Notes: generated by a model not told the origin, from the sequence alone. A DNA stretch of 64,000 nucleotides from Chiua virens (GCA_019787685.1 JAHNUO010000012.1:1302001-1366000), one strand, 5' to 3'; counted from the first letter of the stretch, positions 24,393 through 36,992 are shown. Made by a program: numbers and translations.

Positions 24393-25646
24393 GAGGGTCA
24401 AGACGATGTCACCCTTGCCAAGGTTGCTAAAAGGAAATCTTTGACAAGGGAGATCGCTTGATAGAATGGTGGTGGATAAATACCATGAGACGAAAATTCG
24501 AGTGGCTGAACGGACCAAACTTTATTTCATCAAAGTTGGGGCTGACTAAACAAATGGCACTGTTGGCATGTAATAAAATTATTACTAATTCCGCCTGCTT
24601 CGTATCACAAATTCCAGATCTCAGCTTTTTCTTTTTCTCGTTCCCTCCAGGGATGTGTGGCAGGTTCGAGATCTCTCCAACCGGCTATCGTGGATTTGGA
24701 GATATTGTGTATTGTGTCCTTCATTAGAACTATTTTAGGGTTAGGGCTTAGGGCAAAACGGCAATTACGCGTTCGGCGCGCCAAAAAGTCCGCACAACAC
24801 CGCACAGCCCGTCGCACGACCAGCGCATGCCGCGTGTTTTCGCCTGCGCACTGATCCCACGAGCGGGCATTCGTGGTAGAGTAGTTAACACGGCTCCCTA
24901 TCGCGAGCTCATACATACGACCCTCATTTCCCTTTCTTTCTTTCATTTCCTTTCGCTTATGCCGTTCTAGAATAGAGTCGATCCGTTATCGATCCGATTG
25001 AAATTCGGGGGTCCTGCTCGATTCCTGGGCAACTCGTTCCGTTGATGCTGGAACGTTACAACTTATACAAGCCTATCTCCGGTTTGCCGTTTTACCGGAT
25101 TGTTAAGAATAAGTAAGTAGATTGTGACCATGCCACAATGTTGTCCTGCCAATGCATCATATTGGTCACCCTCATTGGTCAACGATCTACTCGTACTTAA
25201 GTCTTACGAGGATCGCCCAGGCTGGATAGCACTTACGAGAACCATTACTCGAGCCTCGTTTCAAAAGGCAGTCCTCGCAACGCCTTTCTTTATCTCACGT
25301 TCTCATAGATCAAGCCGATAGAACTGCCTCCCATCACGAGACTCCAGACTCTTCTCTCCACTTCTCGGTCGGAATTGGCCCCCTGAGCTGTCAAGCCACA
25401 CACGAGGCCTCTACTAAACGTGTGGAAACCTAGTCAGTAAACTTTGCACCAACGCTTCCCCGCAACATGCTGCTTTCATTAACGGCCTATCTACCATATC
25501 GTATCAAGGATCTCATCAAGTCAATACAGTACACATATATGGATATCAGACAACACCCAACCCAACCTGACCTGTCCATCAACTGGATTCCAGACCGAGA
25601 ACCATCGGTGGCGTGCTTCCGATTTCCGTTCCTTCCAGTAGCACTA
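24393..25646. other. Intergenic between RING paralogue 3 and GLE1
   Basis: The stretch contains the 5' region of RING paralogue 3, the telomere-like tract, and 3' sequence of GLE1. No gene is supportable. Confidence 0.4.
24735..24753 (+). repeat. Interstitial telomere-like repeat
   Basis: TTAGGG, TTAGGG and CTTAGGG stand in a row. TTAGGG is the telomere unit of most filamentous fungi. Three units are too few for a telomere; this is a short internal tract. Confidence 0.5.
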
Positions 25647-27664
25647 TCAGCTCCGGATGATATTCTCAATCTCCAGCTGGACACGGACGCATGCCGCTTT
25701 CCCTTCAGGGGTTGGCCCCCCCAGTACGGTCTCACTTTTACCCCCGATGCCGACGGTGGCAGCCTCGTACAGCAGCTCGAGCAGCTTGATCCACTGTTTC
25801 CCCCATACATGCCTTGCCTCCATTCCTCCCACATCAAGTGCAGCTGTGTCCCGATCAGCCATCGGTTCGATACAACGTAGAGTTACGCACCATATAGCAC
25901 TTGCGCGGCAACCGCGGTGGGGAGCAACTTCTCATCGTTCAACATTCTCGCAAAATATGTCCAATACCTCGGCAGTCGGAATATGTTGTCGAGTGGGTTT
26001 GAAACAGGCGCAGCCATGACAAGGAAATAGACCCGCATCATCCCAGAGACGCGGCTCACATAGTCGCTCGTGGACTCTTGCTCGTTGTTGTGCACACGAT
26101 ACCCCATCGCTTTCGTGCGTGCGCCATCTACCAATGCTGTACCGTCAACATCTGTAGACGGGATCGCACAGGGCACCGGCCATCCGCCGGCCCGCTGCAC
26201 CAGCTTCGCGAAGAAGATATCAGGGAAAGCGGGCAATTTCTCTAAAAGGTTCGCGGTGACGAGCGCAAGAGGGAACGCGCTCTTCTTCTCTGCCGTTACT
26301 TCCGTCTCTGCTTGCAGTAATATTGCTTTCGCCAAAGAAGAAAGTGCGGCCATGTACAATAGTTGTGAAACGCCTTGCTGTGGATAGACGAGATCAAAAA
26401 TTTGGCTGGTCTAGTGTGAGAGCTCGTAAGTGGTATCCTACACGCAAGAAAATCCCTTACTATCCGCGCGATAGTGGCCGGATCCTGTGTGAGCTGGCCT
26501 ATTTTTGGTGTGATTTGCCTTCGAATAGCACTCCATTGTGTCTTCAACGCCTTGTCTCCTTTGACGGTTTTCATAGGACCAGCCTTCAGGTTCTGCCGCG
26601 TTCCCCCTTAGTTTCCGCAGCAATATCCGTCGAGGGAAATGCCTACCTTGAGCGTCTGACGGGCATGAATCCAGTCTTCATCTGGCAAAGTCATGCCGAG
26701 CACATTTCGCCTCTCTTCTGCCGCCGCAAGTGATGCACGTTTTTCACGTTCTGCCTCTTCCTTGGCCCGTTGTGCAGCTTCCTCTGCTTCCTTCTGCTTT
26801 CGCTTTTCCTCCTCCTCCTGCCGCTTCTTTTCCTCTTCAGCTAATCGTTTCTCCTCTTCTAATTTCCTCTTCCGTTCCTCCTCCTCACGTTTCTTCCTCT
26901 CTGCTTCTAGTTTCTTTCTATGGTTTTCCTCTTCCAAGCGGATGGCACATTCTAAACGTTCATGTTGTACCTTGTCCTGTTCGTTCCACTGGATCCTAAG
27001 TTGATTAAACTCGTTCTGTTGCTTGAATTTGAGCGCCGACAGTAACTTTTGCACTTCTGCCATCTGTTGATCATGCCTGACAGTGAGGGCGTGTAAATCC
27101 TGGTCTCTCAATCTCGCACGCTGTTCGTACGTCTCGAGCAGGTCATTGTCGTGCAATTTACGTGCCGTGCGCTGGTAAAAGTGTCGTCGTCAGTCGTGAC
27201 ACGACGGCCCAGACCAAGACACATACCAATGCGTCCATGCGCGTCTGTTTTTCCCATTCCTCATACGGATCGTGATGTCGTGTGCGGAGACGGATGGCAG
27301 CGACCGTTTCCTCGATGTGGCGTCGTTCCGCTGGACTGCGCGGCTCGCGTTTCGTGCTGTGTGATGAGAGGGTCAATATGATATGACGTGGGAGACGACG
27401 GCGCTCACACAGAGAGTGAGACGCGTGGCTCGCCGTCCGAATCGAAACAGACAGATTCGGAGAGGGATGATGGTGAACTTGGGGTGCGGTCGACGTCGCT
27501 CACGGGTTCTTCGGGTTCGCTTTCAGAGTCTGAGGGGATCCCGAAGCCAGAGCTTCGCCGACGCGGCTGGCTAGACGTCGTCAGAGATGAAGTAGTGAGA
27601 AGGAAGAAAGTGCTTACCGACGGACAGGAGATGGGGAAGGTGACCTCGGTAGACCGTAGCGCAT
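25647..27664 (-). CDS. GLE1: mRNA export factor Gle1
   Basis: Seven exons (27664-27618, 27570-27409, 27356-27227, 27171-26647, 26592-26461, 26377-25891, 25843-25647) sum to 1680 nt in perfect phase, 559 residues; yeast Gle1 is of similar size. The N-terminal part is Ser/acidic-rich. The middle is a long charged coiled coil (runs of KKREEEERKRK-like heptads). The C-terminal part is the Gle1 domain: WSAIRRQITPKIGQLTQDP, SSLAKAILLQAETEVTA, LLEKLPAFPDIFFAKLVQRA, SGMMRVYFLVMAAPVSNPLD, and KLLELLYEAATVGIGGKSE. Gle1 sits at the cytoplasmic face of the nuclear pore and, with inositol hexakisphosphate, activates the DEAD-box ATPase Dbp5 for mRNA release. The gene is intact. Its upstream side is gene-poor. 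Confidence 0.95.
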
Positions 27665-29338
27665 CGTGGTCAAGGATCAGTCAGAAACGTGAACAACGCG
27701 TGAATCTCTAAACAAGCGCTTCGCTTTGTTTGGCCAACGCCTCCTATTGTCTGTCCATGTCAACAACCAGCTGTCTGCTAACCATCACGATTCCGTCGTA
27801 TAAAACACGTCAGTCGGTGGGCCTCTACATTTGTGACTGGCAGCAAAGATGCCCCGAGGCTTGTATTACATGCGACTGTCAGTTCAGGCGCAAATTTGGC
27901 TCGCTCAGAAGAAACCTAGGTCGTGTCAATGATTACTATCCCTCCACCCCAAATCGGCACTCCAGTAAATACACGGAATTGCTACCAATAGTACTCACAC
28001 ATTTTTTTTTTTTACTCTATGAAGTTGAACGAGCACGACATACGCAGTAGTTCTCGAGATAGTGAAGTCGGCCTCGGTCACGCTATCGCCGAGTGTTTGC
28101 CGCGGAGATTTAAAACGAGGCGTATCATACATACTACGTATGCGAATCAATCAGGGATCTCAGTGCTAACCCTTTCCAGCTCATGTTTGCAGTGGAGAAG
28201 GCGCATCATCAGTGTTTCAAGTTTTCTCCAAGTTGATCAACTGATCCTTACCATGCCAGCAAATTGTGCAGGACTCCTGGATCACGAGGCGTGAGAGAAG
28301 GTTGTGGGCACGGGCATCATTGCGACGAGTTGACGATGCAACGCATTGTCACATCGTCCACGCGCCGCACTCGCCCTACTAAACTTCGCCTTGCCACACC
28401 TCGCCCTGCGCGCCGAAGAGGTGAGGGTTGCTAACATACGCAATACCTTTTGACACTGCACCGAACACTCAGGGTGAGGCAGTGATGACTCCTCAATCTC
28501 TGCAGACTCTAGGTCGTCGGTGAAGACGTTTTCTTTTCTACCTTGTCGCGCTAAACATGTTCTGACTTGTGGGTTTCCCAGCTGTCCCCTCTCTGGCGAG
28601 ATCTTGAAATTTCGTCGTTGCCTGTATTTCCTACTTATAATCACACGCTCATTGTCGAAGACTTGGAGTTTTTGATGCATGCGATGAAGGAACCGGACTG
28701 AACATCCAGAAGGACCAAAACACGTCACCATGATGATCAACACATGTGCAAAGAATTCCTCGGAACATAATCGGGCAGAGCTATGAATTTGAAAAGACAC
28801 CATGCGAACGAGCGACTCCTCCATTTGGTATGTGCATCAGCTTCGCGATGGCCACAATGAACAGCTTTGACGGTGTTTAGTCTGATTATTGCGTAACGAA
28901 TAGTGCCACAGCAGCATGAACCAGGCTTGAGCCTCGTTTAGGTGTCGCATAATTTTCAGATTGAAAAATGAGTTTGAACCTGATACCGGATAATGAAGGA
29001 AGCTCTGGCCCATACCGCCGAGTTTTTGGAGTGCCGTGAGGGCGAACCACCCTGTATGAGACCTGTAGATGCGAACAAGCACCAGGGTAAGCCAAGAAAT
29101 CTCAACTTGTCTCCATCACTCATGGTTACCGGTGCCACTGGTCGTTTCGAAAGGTATGCGTAACCAGTGTCCATCAGATTCGAGCTGCATCAGTCTCGTA
29201 ATGCTCAACATGATGTTCTATAGGCATAATGAATCCCGTGGTCTTATAATCCCATCGGTCTGAGTAGAGTAACACCCATAGTCATTTTTTTCCCTCTCCC
29301 GCCTCTCACAATCTCACAATCCAATTTTATCTAAGACC
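27665..29338. other. Stretch without a confident gene; one unrecognised frame
   Basis: A minus-strand ATG frame of 180 codons (28824-28282) starts MEESLVRMVSFQIHSS and is Arg/Ser/Cys-rich without a domain; it could be a hypothetical gene or chance. Overlapping minus frames at 28837-29174 are in different phases. A T-rich run near 28006-28015 has no clear role. Confidence 0.3.
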
Positions 29339-31108
29339 ATGTCCCCTCAAGCCGTTCTGCAGTCATCTCTCATTTCCGTGTATTGGAACAACTATTTGTC
29401 TTGTACGTCTTTCCACACTCATCATGACACAAGTTTCAACTTTCTCGCAGCCATCATACTCACTGCCAGCGTATATGATTATGGTAAGCTGTCTGTTCTA
29501 TTCCAATATAAGGCATCAACTTATCCATCGTCAGTCCTCGTCTTTCCAGAAGAGGTATAGTTCACGTACTTTCTGCTATTTCCATGAAAAGTCCCCGAGT
29601 CCTGATCGATTATCAATGAAGATAAGATACATCTGGGTCAGTGCGCACTCAGTCATGGAGTTGATATATCTCTGATAAAACCACAGAGCAAACCGTGGAG
29701 TTGGGTGTCAACACTGTTTGTGCTTGTATGTACCGAAACTCCTAGTTTAATGGCATATCCTCTAACGATGCTTTCATAGGTTCGTTATTGCGGCCTATTG
29801 GAAATAGTGTGAGCCTATGACTGTTACAATCTGTGCACTAGATAAGAGCATTGAGCGTTTTTCAGGTGCTTTTCCCTCTGTAAGTCAGACTGCCCAAAAT
29901 ACAGACTTGATCCAACACTTTGACCATACTAAGACGGCAGCACGTTTGTGCCTGGTCTTGAAGAGGTGCGCTTCGTCAGGTAGTAATCACCATTAATGCA
30001 CTGACATGGATTTTTGTGTACTTAGATGTGCGTCCTCAACCTTGATTCCACTTATACTTTCTATCGACCGGCGATATCTTATCTCACAGCTGTGAGTGTT
30101 CACTCGAAAGCTTTTCCAGTCCATTTCACTTATGAATTATCCAAGGCCAAGCGGTATATATTACTATGCAATGGTCATATTTCCTTTTTCTTGGCGCAGC
30201 TGATTGTGAGTATTTCGGTAGCTCAGACGAATAACATGAAACTACAGTGGAAATCGCAGTCATGATGATCCTACGTGTATGGGCAATATACGACAAGTCA
30301 AGACTAATCCTCGGCATACTTCTTGTCTTGTTTTTCGTCGAGGTCGTCTCCACCGTGGCATTTTCTGCGTTCAACAGCAACCCGAAGGGCTCAATGTGTA
30401 AGTCTAAGCAATCTCGTTAAATGTACGGCTGCACAGTAATCTATGGCCAGGGGTCACCAGCCAGATATTGGAATATTCGTATTGCACGATAGCGGTGGCG
30501 GCGACGACGCTTAAAGAGATCACCCTGGGACAAATGGCTTTTGCTGCGCAAACCTTCTTTAGTGTAATGTTGTGCATGCTCGCGACCATCCACTTCGTGA
30601 AGGAGTCGCTTCAAATGTACCGCGTTACAAAGCAGTGGCAACTGAACCGATATATCAATCTACTCGTCAAGCAGGGCATTGTCTACTTCTTTGCGTATGT
30701 TGTCCCTTTTACCGTCGATTCCGAGAAATGGATTAGATATGGCTAATACTGGATGCCAACAGCTTCCTCCTGTTGGACGTCATCACCATGTTGTACATGT
30801 GGGGACATCTTCCAATCAATAATGGGCAATATTTATTATTGGTTCCCGTGTACATACTTCCCCCTCGATTCATCATAAGCATCCGGAACCTGCATGAACA
30901 TGACGTTCAATGCAGGCGTGGGGGTGGGATCGACTCCGGGTTTGGCTTGTCGACGCTATCCGTATCCGGCCGTGGCGATGCCAGATCGCCCATTGCGGTC
31001 GCAAATCGCGTGGAGAACGAGGCGACGGAAAACATAGAGGCGGATGTAGAGCAAGATGAGGGCATGGTAAACATTCGGATGGTACCGAGGGATGTTGAAT
31101 CGGGTTGA
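29339..31108 (+). CDS. Multi-pass membrane protein of the DUF6533 type
   Basis: The gene is split into at least nine exons, several tiny: 29339-29402, 29451-29483, 29535-29554, 29622-29636 (15 nt, IRYIW), 29687-29725, then further pieces to 31108. Joined, they read NNYLSSIILTASVYDYG..., LVFPEE/IRYIW/SKPWSWVSTLFVLV/RYCGLLEI, later ILRVWAIYDKSRLILGILLV, a further membrane helix region, and GQYLLLVPVYILPPRFIISI before a polar tail. This pattern (conserved first helices, LRVWA.Y, ..PRFIISIR end) is the Agaricomycete DUF6533 family, predicted to have about seven membrane helices; function unknown, GPCR-like by topology only. The splice pattern between about 30090 and 30250 could not be resolved. 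The gene converges with the CHAT gene. Confidence 0.7.
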
Positions 31109-31446
31109 AGTGTTGGCCGGTCAAGCTAACTAAAGGTTCATATCAAGCGAGCGGATAGTACTGGGTGGTGTCGCAGACGTGCATGTTTGAAATAGTATCA
31201 AATAGCAACCCCGCCCGCGACTTTCAACCGAACTTCCGATTTGCATTCCTGTTCGTCAGAGGGACTGTGATTGCACTGGCAGTCGCTCCACGGATCGCAT
31301 CCTGCTTGTGCGCGGATCGCTACCAAAATCATAGAACTTGCTCCACGATTCTCGCGGGACTGTTTCACGGACGGATGACCTCAACACCATTCCACTCAAG
31401 AGTGCAGCGCCCGATCAATGCAACACTAACATTACGACAACTTGAT
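31109..31446. other. Intergenic between convergent genes
   Basis: These 338 bases between two stop codons are probably 3' UTRs of the DUF6533 gene and the CHAT gene. No gene seen. Confidence 0.4.
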
Positions 31447-34400
31447 TTACAGCCCCACGTGAATGAACGGAAGCCATTCCACAAACGGCGCACCTCCATC
31501 TCGAAGTCGTCCGACAGCATCTTGCAGTAGTCGCGCAGCCTCTCGATAATCCGGTCTTCGAGTCATCACGGTGCCACCGTCTCTCTGGTGAAACAATTTC
31601 TCATACACGTCCCTCGCCATAACAGGCGCCAGCCGATCGCTGATAGACCACATCGTCCCAACGACGCCCCCATACCCCGCAAACAACATCCCCGCCGCAA
31701 TATGAATGGCTTCGTCCAAGAGCGCCTTGTCGCCCGTCGCCGTCTGACATGCCGAGAGAAAGGCAAGCCCACCGCGTGGTCGTGACAGTGTGATGATGTC
31801 AGAAAGCTTCAACCGGCGTCGATCGGCAAGGCAGAGTCCACTGTTGGTCGGGTTGTCGGAGTCTTGGATTCCGTGACATGCAAAGTGGACCCAGTCTGCT
31901 TCTTTCATCAACTCGAGTACTTCTTCGACGCTTCCGGCGCTAGGCTCTACGAGCTTGGTTTGGACTGATGTAGAGTTTTGGATCACAGCCCTGATGTGTT
32001 GCAGCTCGACGCCTACACCGTGAAGTTGGAATTGGCCGTCCGATTGTGGCTGAGGGACGGCAAGAAAGCAGAGGTGGTCAATGCACTTGGTGTCGAGTGT
32101 GTGGGAGGGCACAAGAGTGCTGAGAGTAGGAGTATATGACGAAACAATGAAGTCAGACACCTTATGTCCAGGTTCCAAAGGCTCAGTGCCATAGTAAATA
32201 CCAGCTGCATGGATGGGAAGGAATGTGAAAGGCCCGGTAGGACACCAAAAAACGCGTGATAGATTTCCAGGAGTCTGTTAATAGCATGGGTGAATAAATT
32301 AGTAGCACATGGTAATATCCCACATCACGTACGGAGAAAGCCAGTGAATCTAGAACTGGTTTGACAACACCATTCCATAATGTTGATAAGAGAGATTCCC
32401 AATTTACATGCCCCCTTTTCATAGGCTCACCAGCTCTTTCGACAGTGCGCGCGACACAAGAAGGACCAAGTAAACTTTTCACTGTGTTCCGAAGGTTCGA
32501 GGATCGTTGGAGAGTGAAATTAGGCAGTGGGACATGGAGGACATTGTCCATATCAGCCAACACGATCAACGCATCGCACCGGCTTTCCGCGGCGTTGAGA
32601 ATGACTACCGGTCCAGAGTGCGCCGAAGAACGTAGCTGAGAAAACTGTTTGTGAAGGAGGAACCGCTCGAAACCAGGTAATCTCCGGATCTCCTGCAAAA
32701 CGTCATCTCGCTTGATCGCAAGTGCACGGTGTCTGTCAGCCTGCTGCTCCAAGGATTCTGTCTCAGCAAGTTCTGCATCCTCGCTCTCTTCCGAGGACTC
32801 GGATAACGACAGAGACTTTTCACGATTGGTGCTCGCGTGTTCTACCGCAGCTGATAGCTCCCGAAGTCGACGAGCGTGATCTGGATGGACGGATGACAAT
32901 TCTTCATAGGGACTTCGAAGCTGAAACAGCTCCCCCCAAACGATCGAGCGTCCTTGCTCGAGCCACTCTACCGCCGTCTCTAAATATCCCCTGTCCAATG
33001 CTTCCGCGGCCGCCTCCCGTACTACGTCGGCACCTTGTGTCAATTCACGGTAACGATGTGCAAGCGAGAGGCCAATCCATGCAAGCTGAGGGAGGAGAGA
33101 AACAGACGTAGAATATGCATCAAGGAGAGAATGGTGCCGTAGAGTACGAGCGCATGAAGTCCATTGTTTGGATGCACTGAACCGAGCAGAAATAGAGCCC
33201 GTTGAGGAACAAGCGGCGTATGAATAAAGCGACATCGCTTGCTCGAGATCGCTGGGCTTGCCGAGCCGCTCAAAACAAGCTCTGAGGGTGTCGCCAAGGT
33301 CGCTGAGAAAGCCAGGCTTGTTGGGATGACCGTCTGGGATGAGGTGAACAGCATCCCTTTGTCTCGAGATTGCTTGCTCGATGTCATTCAGCTTGTCAAG
33401 GGACTTGAAACGAGCAAGGAGGGACTTTCCAAGATTGTTAAGACGAGCAGGACTGTAAGGGTGACCATCAGGAGTAATGCGAAGAGCTTCCTCATGCCTC
33501 GAAATCGCTTGCTCGAGATCATCTTTCTCACCCAAGCGCTCAAAACGAGCTCTCAAGCAATTTCCGAGATTGTTCAAATGGATGGGCTTGTTAGGGTGAC
33601 CATCACGAGTGAGCTTGACAGCTTCCTCAGCATTTGAAATGGCTTGTTCAAGGTCGCTGAGCTCGCCGTGGTGCTCAAAACGAGTGAGGACGGTGTCGCT
33701 GAGATTGCCTAGACAAGTGGGCTTATCGGAGTGTCCATCGGGGATAAGCTTAACAGCATTTCTCAACCTCGTAATAGCCTGATCGAGGTCCGTCAGCTCA
33801 CCAAGGCGCTCGAAACGAGTGGCCAAAGCGTCGGCGAGGTTGTTTAAACAAGCAGGCTTTGCAGTGTGACCGTCGCGGGTGACATGAACAGCGTCTTTAT
33901 ACCTCGAAATTGCTTGCTCGAGGTCACCCAAATCCCCTAGGCGTTCGAAACGAGTGATAAGGGAATTTCCAAGGTTGTTTAAATAGGTATGCTTTTCAGT
34001 ATGATCATCCGGGGTTAGCTCAACTGCGCGTTGTTGCTTCGAAATTGCTTGACTAAGGTCATCCAGCTCGCCGAGGCGCTCGAAACGAGATAGCAGGGAG
34101 TTACCAAGGTTATTTAGCCGGCGAGGTTTGTCAGGGTGACCATTGGGGGTGAGGCGATCAGCTTGCTGGAAACTCGAAATTGCTTCCTCAAGGTCATGTA
34201 GTTCACCATAATACTCGAAGCGAGTGAGGAGGGTGTTTCCAAGGTTGTTTATGCATGCGGGCTCTTCAGGAGTGAGGTCGATAGCTGCCCGGTGCCTTGA
34301 AATTGCTTGCTCGAGGTCGCTCGATTGACCGAGATGCGCGAAACGTAAGATAAGAGAGTTGGCGAGGTTGTCCAAACAAATGGGTTTGCTAGGGTGATCA

Positions 34401-36346
34401 TCGGGAAAGAAATTTGCAGCGTCAGTTTGCATAGAGATTGCTTGTTCGAGGTCATCCAGATCACCAAGGTGTTCAAAACGTGCTCTAAGAGAGCCACCAA
34501 GATTGTAGAAGTTGCCAGGCTTGTCAGGATGACCATCCGGCGTAAGATCAACTGCGTCCCTGCAGCTGGAAATAGCTCGTTCAAGATCACTAAGCTCTCC
34601 GAAGCGCTGAAAACGAATAAGGAAGTAACTGCCGAGAACCTGCAGAGAGTCTGCCAGTGGCTTATCGAGGCCATCAGGGGTGAGACGGATAGCATCTTCT
34701 TGCCTTGAGATTGCTTGCTCGATGTCGTTTGATTCACCGAGGTATTTGAAACGGGAATAGAAGCATTTGCTGAGGCAGTGTAAGTATGTGGACGCATTAG
34801 GGTCACTATCATCCGTGCGTTCAACTGCAAGGTGCAACCGCGAAAGTGCTTGCTCGAGGTCATCCAGGTTTCCTAGCTGAGAGAATCGATGAAACAGCGC
34901 CAGGCCGAGTTTGCCAATCCCTACGACATATTGCTCATCGTAAAGTGGAATTGACAGGAGAGACTCCACCAAAGCTGAAATTTCTCGTTGCATATCAGCC
35001 AATTCGCCGTCCTTTTTAAAACGGTCCAACAACTGGCTACTCAGAGGCCACGGATTCGTGTCTGTTAGGCTCGCAACCGAATCCTGTTTGATGGACGATG
35101 GGCGATTATTATCCTGAACTATGTCCAATGTGCGTGCCGCGTGGAGCCGCAGCATCAAAGTTGCAGCCCGGGTTTCGTGGCTCTCTGCAGGACTTAGGTC
35201 GATCGCCTCATGCAGCAATTCCTCCGCCAGCGCTGACTCGATTTCATCCCATCGCCGCTCAATCCGTGCGAAATGCACAGTGGCCAGGTGGATTAGCGTG
35301 AATGGTCGATCGAGGTGGCCGACAGGACGTGCAGCAAGGGAATTGCGGTACAAGGTGAGGGGGACATCGAGGGAGATGTCACTGTCATCACGCAGACAGT
35401 GCATCAGTTTTGCCAATGCCAAGTTCGACTCGGCTGCGGCGCGACCAGGATGGTCGAGGGGACAAATGTCGAACGCGCGCTCGAATTGTTCAATAGAATG
35501 CTCGAGGTCTAGTTTCTCTCCGTGTTCTCGGTAACGCAAATAAGCACTGTAGCCGAGGTTTGTCGCAATTTCTGGTTGACCACTGGGTCCTGCAGCTGAC
35601 TACGGGCGGGCATACATTGATTATCGAAGATAGAATTTGACACAGGTCGCCTACTTACATAATGAATCTTTGATGGCGACGAATCATTGTTTTTGCGATT
35701 CCGTCGGCCTACGTTCAATGAGATGGATGAACACGGAATTGAAACATCACCGTCCTCTCGAAAGAACCTGAAGGTAAATGCTATCATGGGATGAGTCTAA
35801 CGACATGCATATAGTCTGTCTTACTCACGAAGATCTCCTGCACTATGCTCCATTAATCGTGACATGGTAATGGTGACTTTTCGTAGCTGCTGCCCATCAC
35901 CAAAAATGGGTTGAAGTTCGAAGGACGCGTGAACACAAAGACAAATGGTAGCGGATAGATCGGATGGTCTGCAAGTTCTGTAAGGACTAGCATGAGACGA
36001 GTGCATGGGAGTCTCACAATGGGATCGGCCCGTCCCACTTGATAATGCGATCATTTACTGACAAGCGCAAATTTTCAGTCATCCATTCGAGATCACTGTG
36101 GTTTACCACGGCGTAAAAGCCCACGGGAATGTGATCCAGACTGAGAGCGACGTCTGTTGCCTGGATACCTGCCTTGTCGTTGGCGATAAATGTGTAGAAT
36201 AACACAAATTTCGTACCCGTAATCACTGTTTCTAAGTCGTTATCGTGCTCCTGTGTCGTAGAACCAAATGAAGAAGAGACAAGCGGTGGCCGGACCTCCT
36301 GGACCATCTCACTAGGATCTTGTTCAATACCTTGTTTTTCCTCCAT
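31447..36346 (-). CDS. C2-like / TPR / CHAT-domain protein, 1564 residues
   Basis: Exons: 36346-36018, 35977-35829, 35780-35659, 35599-32333, 32274-31447; all phases agree. Residues about 40-190 form a C2-like domain (KWDGPIPL, then ATICLCVHASFELQPIFG). About 220-420 is helical. About 428-1008 is an array of 13 TPR-like units of 45 residues (one of 41), consensus LNNLGNSLLTRFERLGELDDLEQAISR. A helical linker leads to the C-terminal CHAT domain: FWCPTGPFTFLPIHAAG, DWVHFACHG (putative catalytic His about 1423) and LAFLSACQTATG (Cys about 1465). CHAT is a caspase-clan protease fold (separase, bacterial TPR-CHAT/Craspase); fungal members are abundant and suspected in self/non-self or death signalling, unproven here. 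An LTR element starts about 640 bp upstream. Firm on domains; function inferred. Confidence 0.9.
33176..34918 (-). repeat. Coding tandem repeat, 13 units of about 135 bp
   Basis: The TPR part of the CHAT gene is a DNA tandem repeat in which each unit encodes 45 residues. Units 6-12 are the most alike. One unit is four codons short (near 34250). Confidence 0.85.
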
Positions 36347-36988
36347 CAATTGAAGGTCGGGCCAGACAACGCTCAGGCTGGGCGCTTGTTCGTGCTGGTG
36401 CTGAGGTCAGTTGCTATCTGTGGGACCATGTTTATTGTTCATTAGGCCAAATATCAGAAAGCTATGCACGGCCCCATCGGGGCCTGTAGCTAGGAGCCTC
36501 GATCCCATCTTCGTTTGATCTTAGTCACCTCACGCGCACTTACTAATCATTCCTAAACACTATCAATAGTGGCCTCCAAATCCTGCTATTAAGTAGACCC
36601 GCACGAGTTGTTAATTTCTGGTGCTCGACCTGCTGGACGTTCTTGACAAAAATGAGAAGTGCTAGTCCTTAAGGGACGTGCCCGGAATTCAGATTGGAAT
36701 CGCGCTCAGGACCGGCTCATGGATAATCTACTATCCTTGGACTGGCATTGCAAACAGATTTCCTTCTCTTTGTCCCAAACCTTGACACACCCACCAAACA
36801 ATGTGAAAATTAGTGCACAATGTAGATCTAACTCTGTAGTACTCAGCCAAATATTCTGGTGATTTTACGTTGAGGGTGAAGTGATGCTTTCGAGTGTTCT
36901 TGACAACCTCTCGAACCCCACTCAAATCAGTGCAGTGTCACACCCTTGTCATGCTGACCAATCCTTGCTGAGATGGTGCTGAGTCACT
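36347..36988. other. Upstream region of the CHAT gene up to the gypsy element
   Basis: About 640 bp of 5' flank hold the probable promoter of the CHAT gene. Short frames on both strands have no support. Confidence 0.4.
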
Positions 36989-36992
36989 GCTG

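Noticed and set aside
24735..24753. Chromosome end suggested by TTAGGG units
   Set aside because: Only three units, with genes on both sides.
26693..27004. Ser/Phe-rich plus-strand frames
   Set aside because: They are the reverse complement of the charged coiled coil of GLE1.
33176..34918. Regularly spaced repeats resembling a CRISPR-like array
   Set aside because: The period is 135 bp, the whole unit is conserved including the would-be spacers, and it is a TPR coding region in a eukaryote.
32361..35534. Many plus-strand frames opposite the CHAT gene
   Set aside because: They are antisense shadows of the repeated TPR coding DNA.
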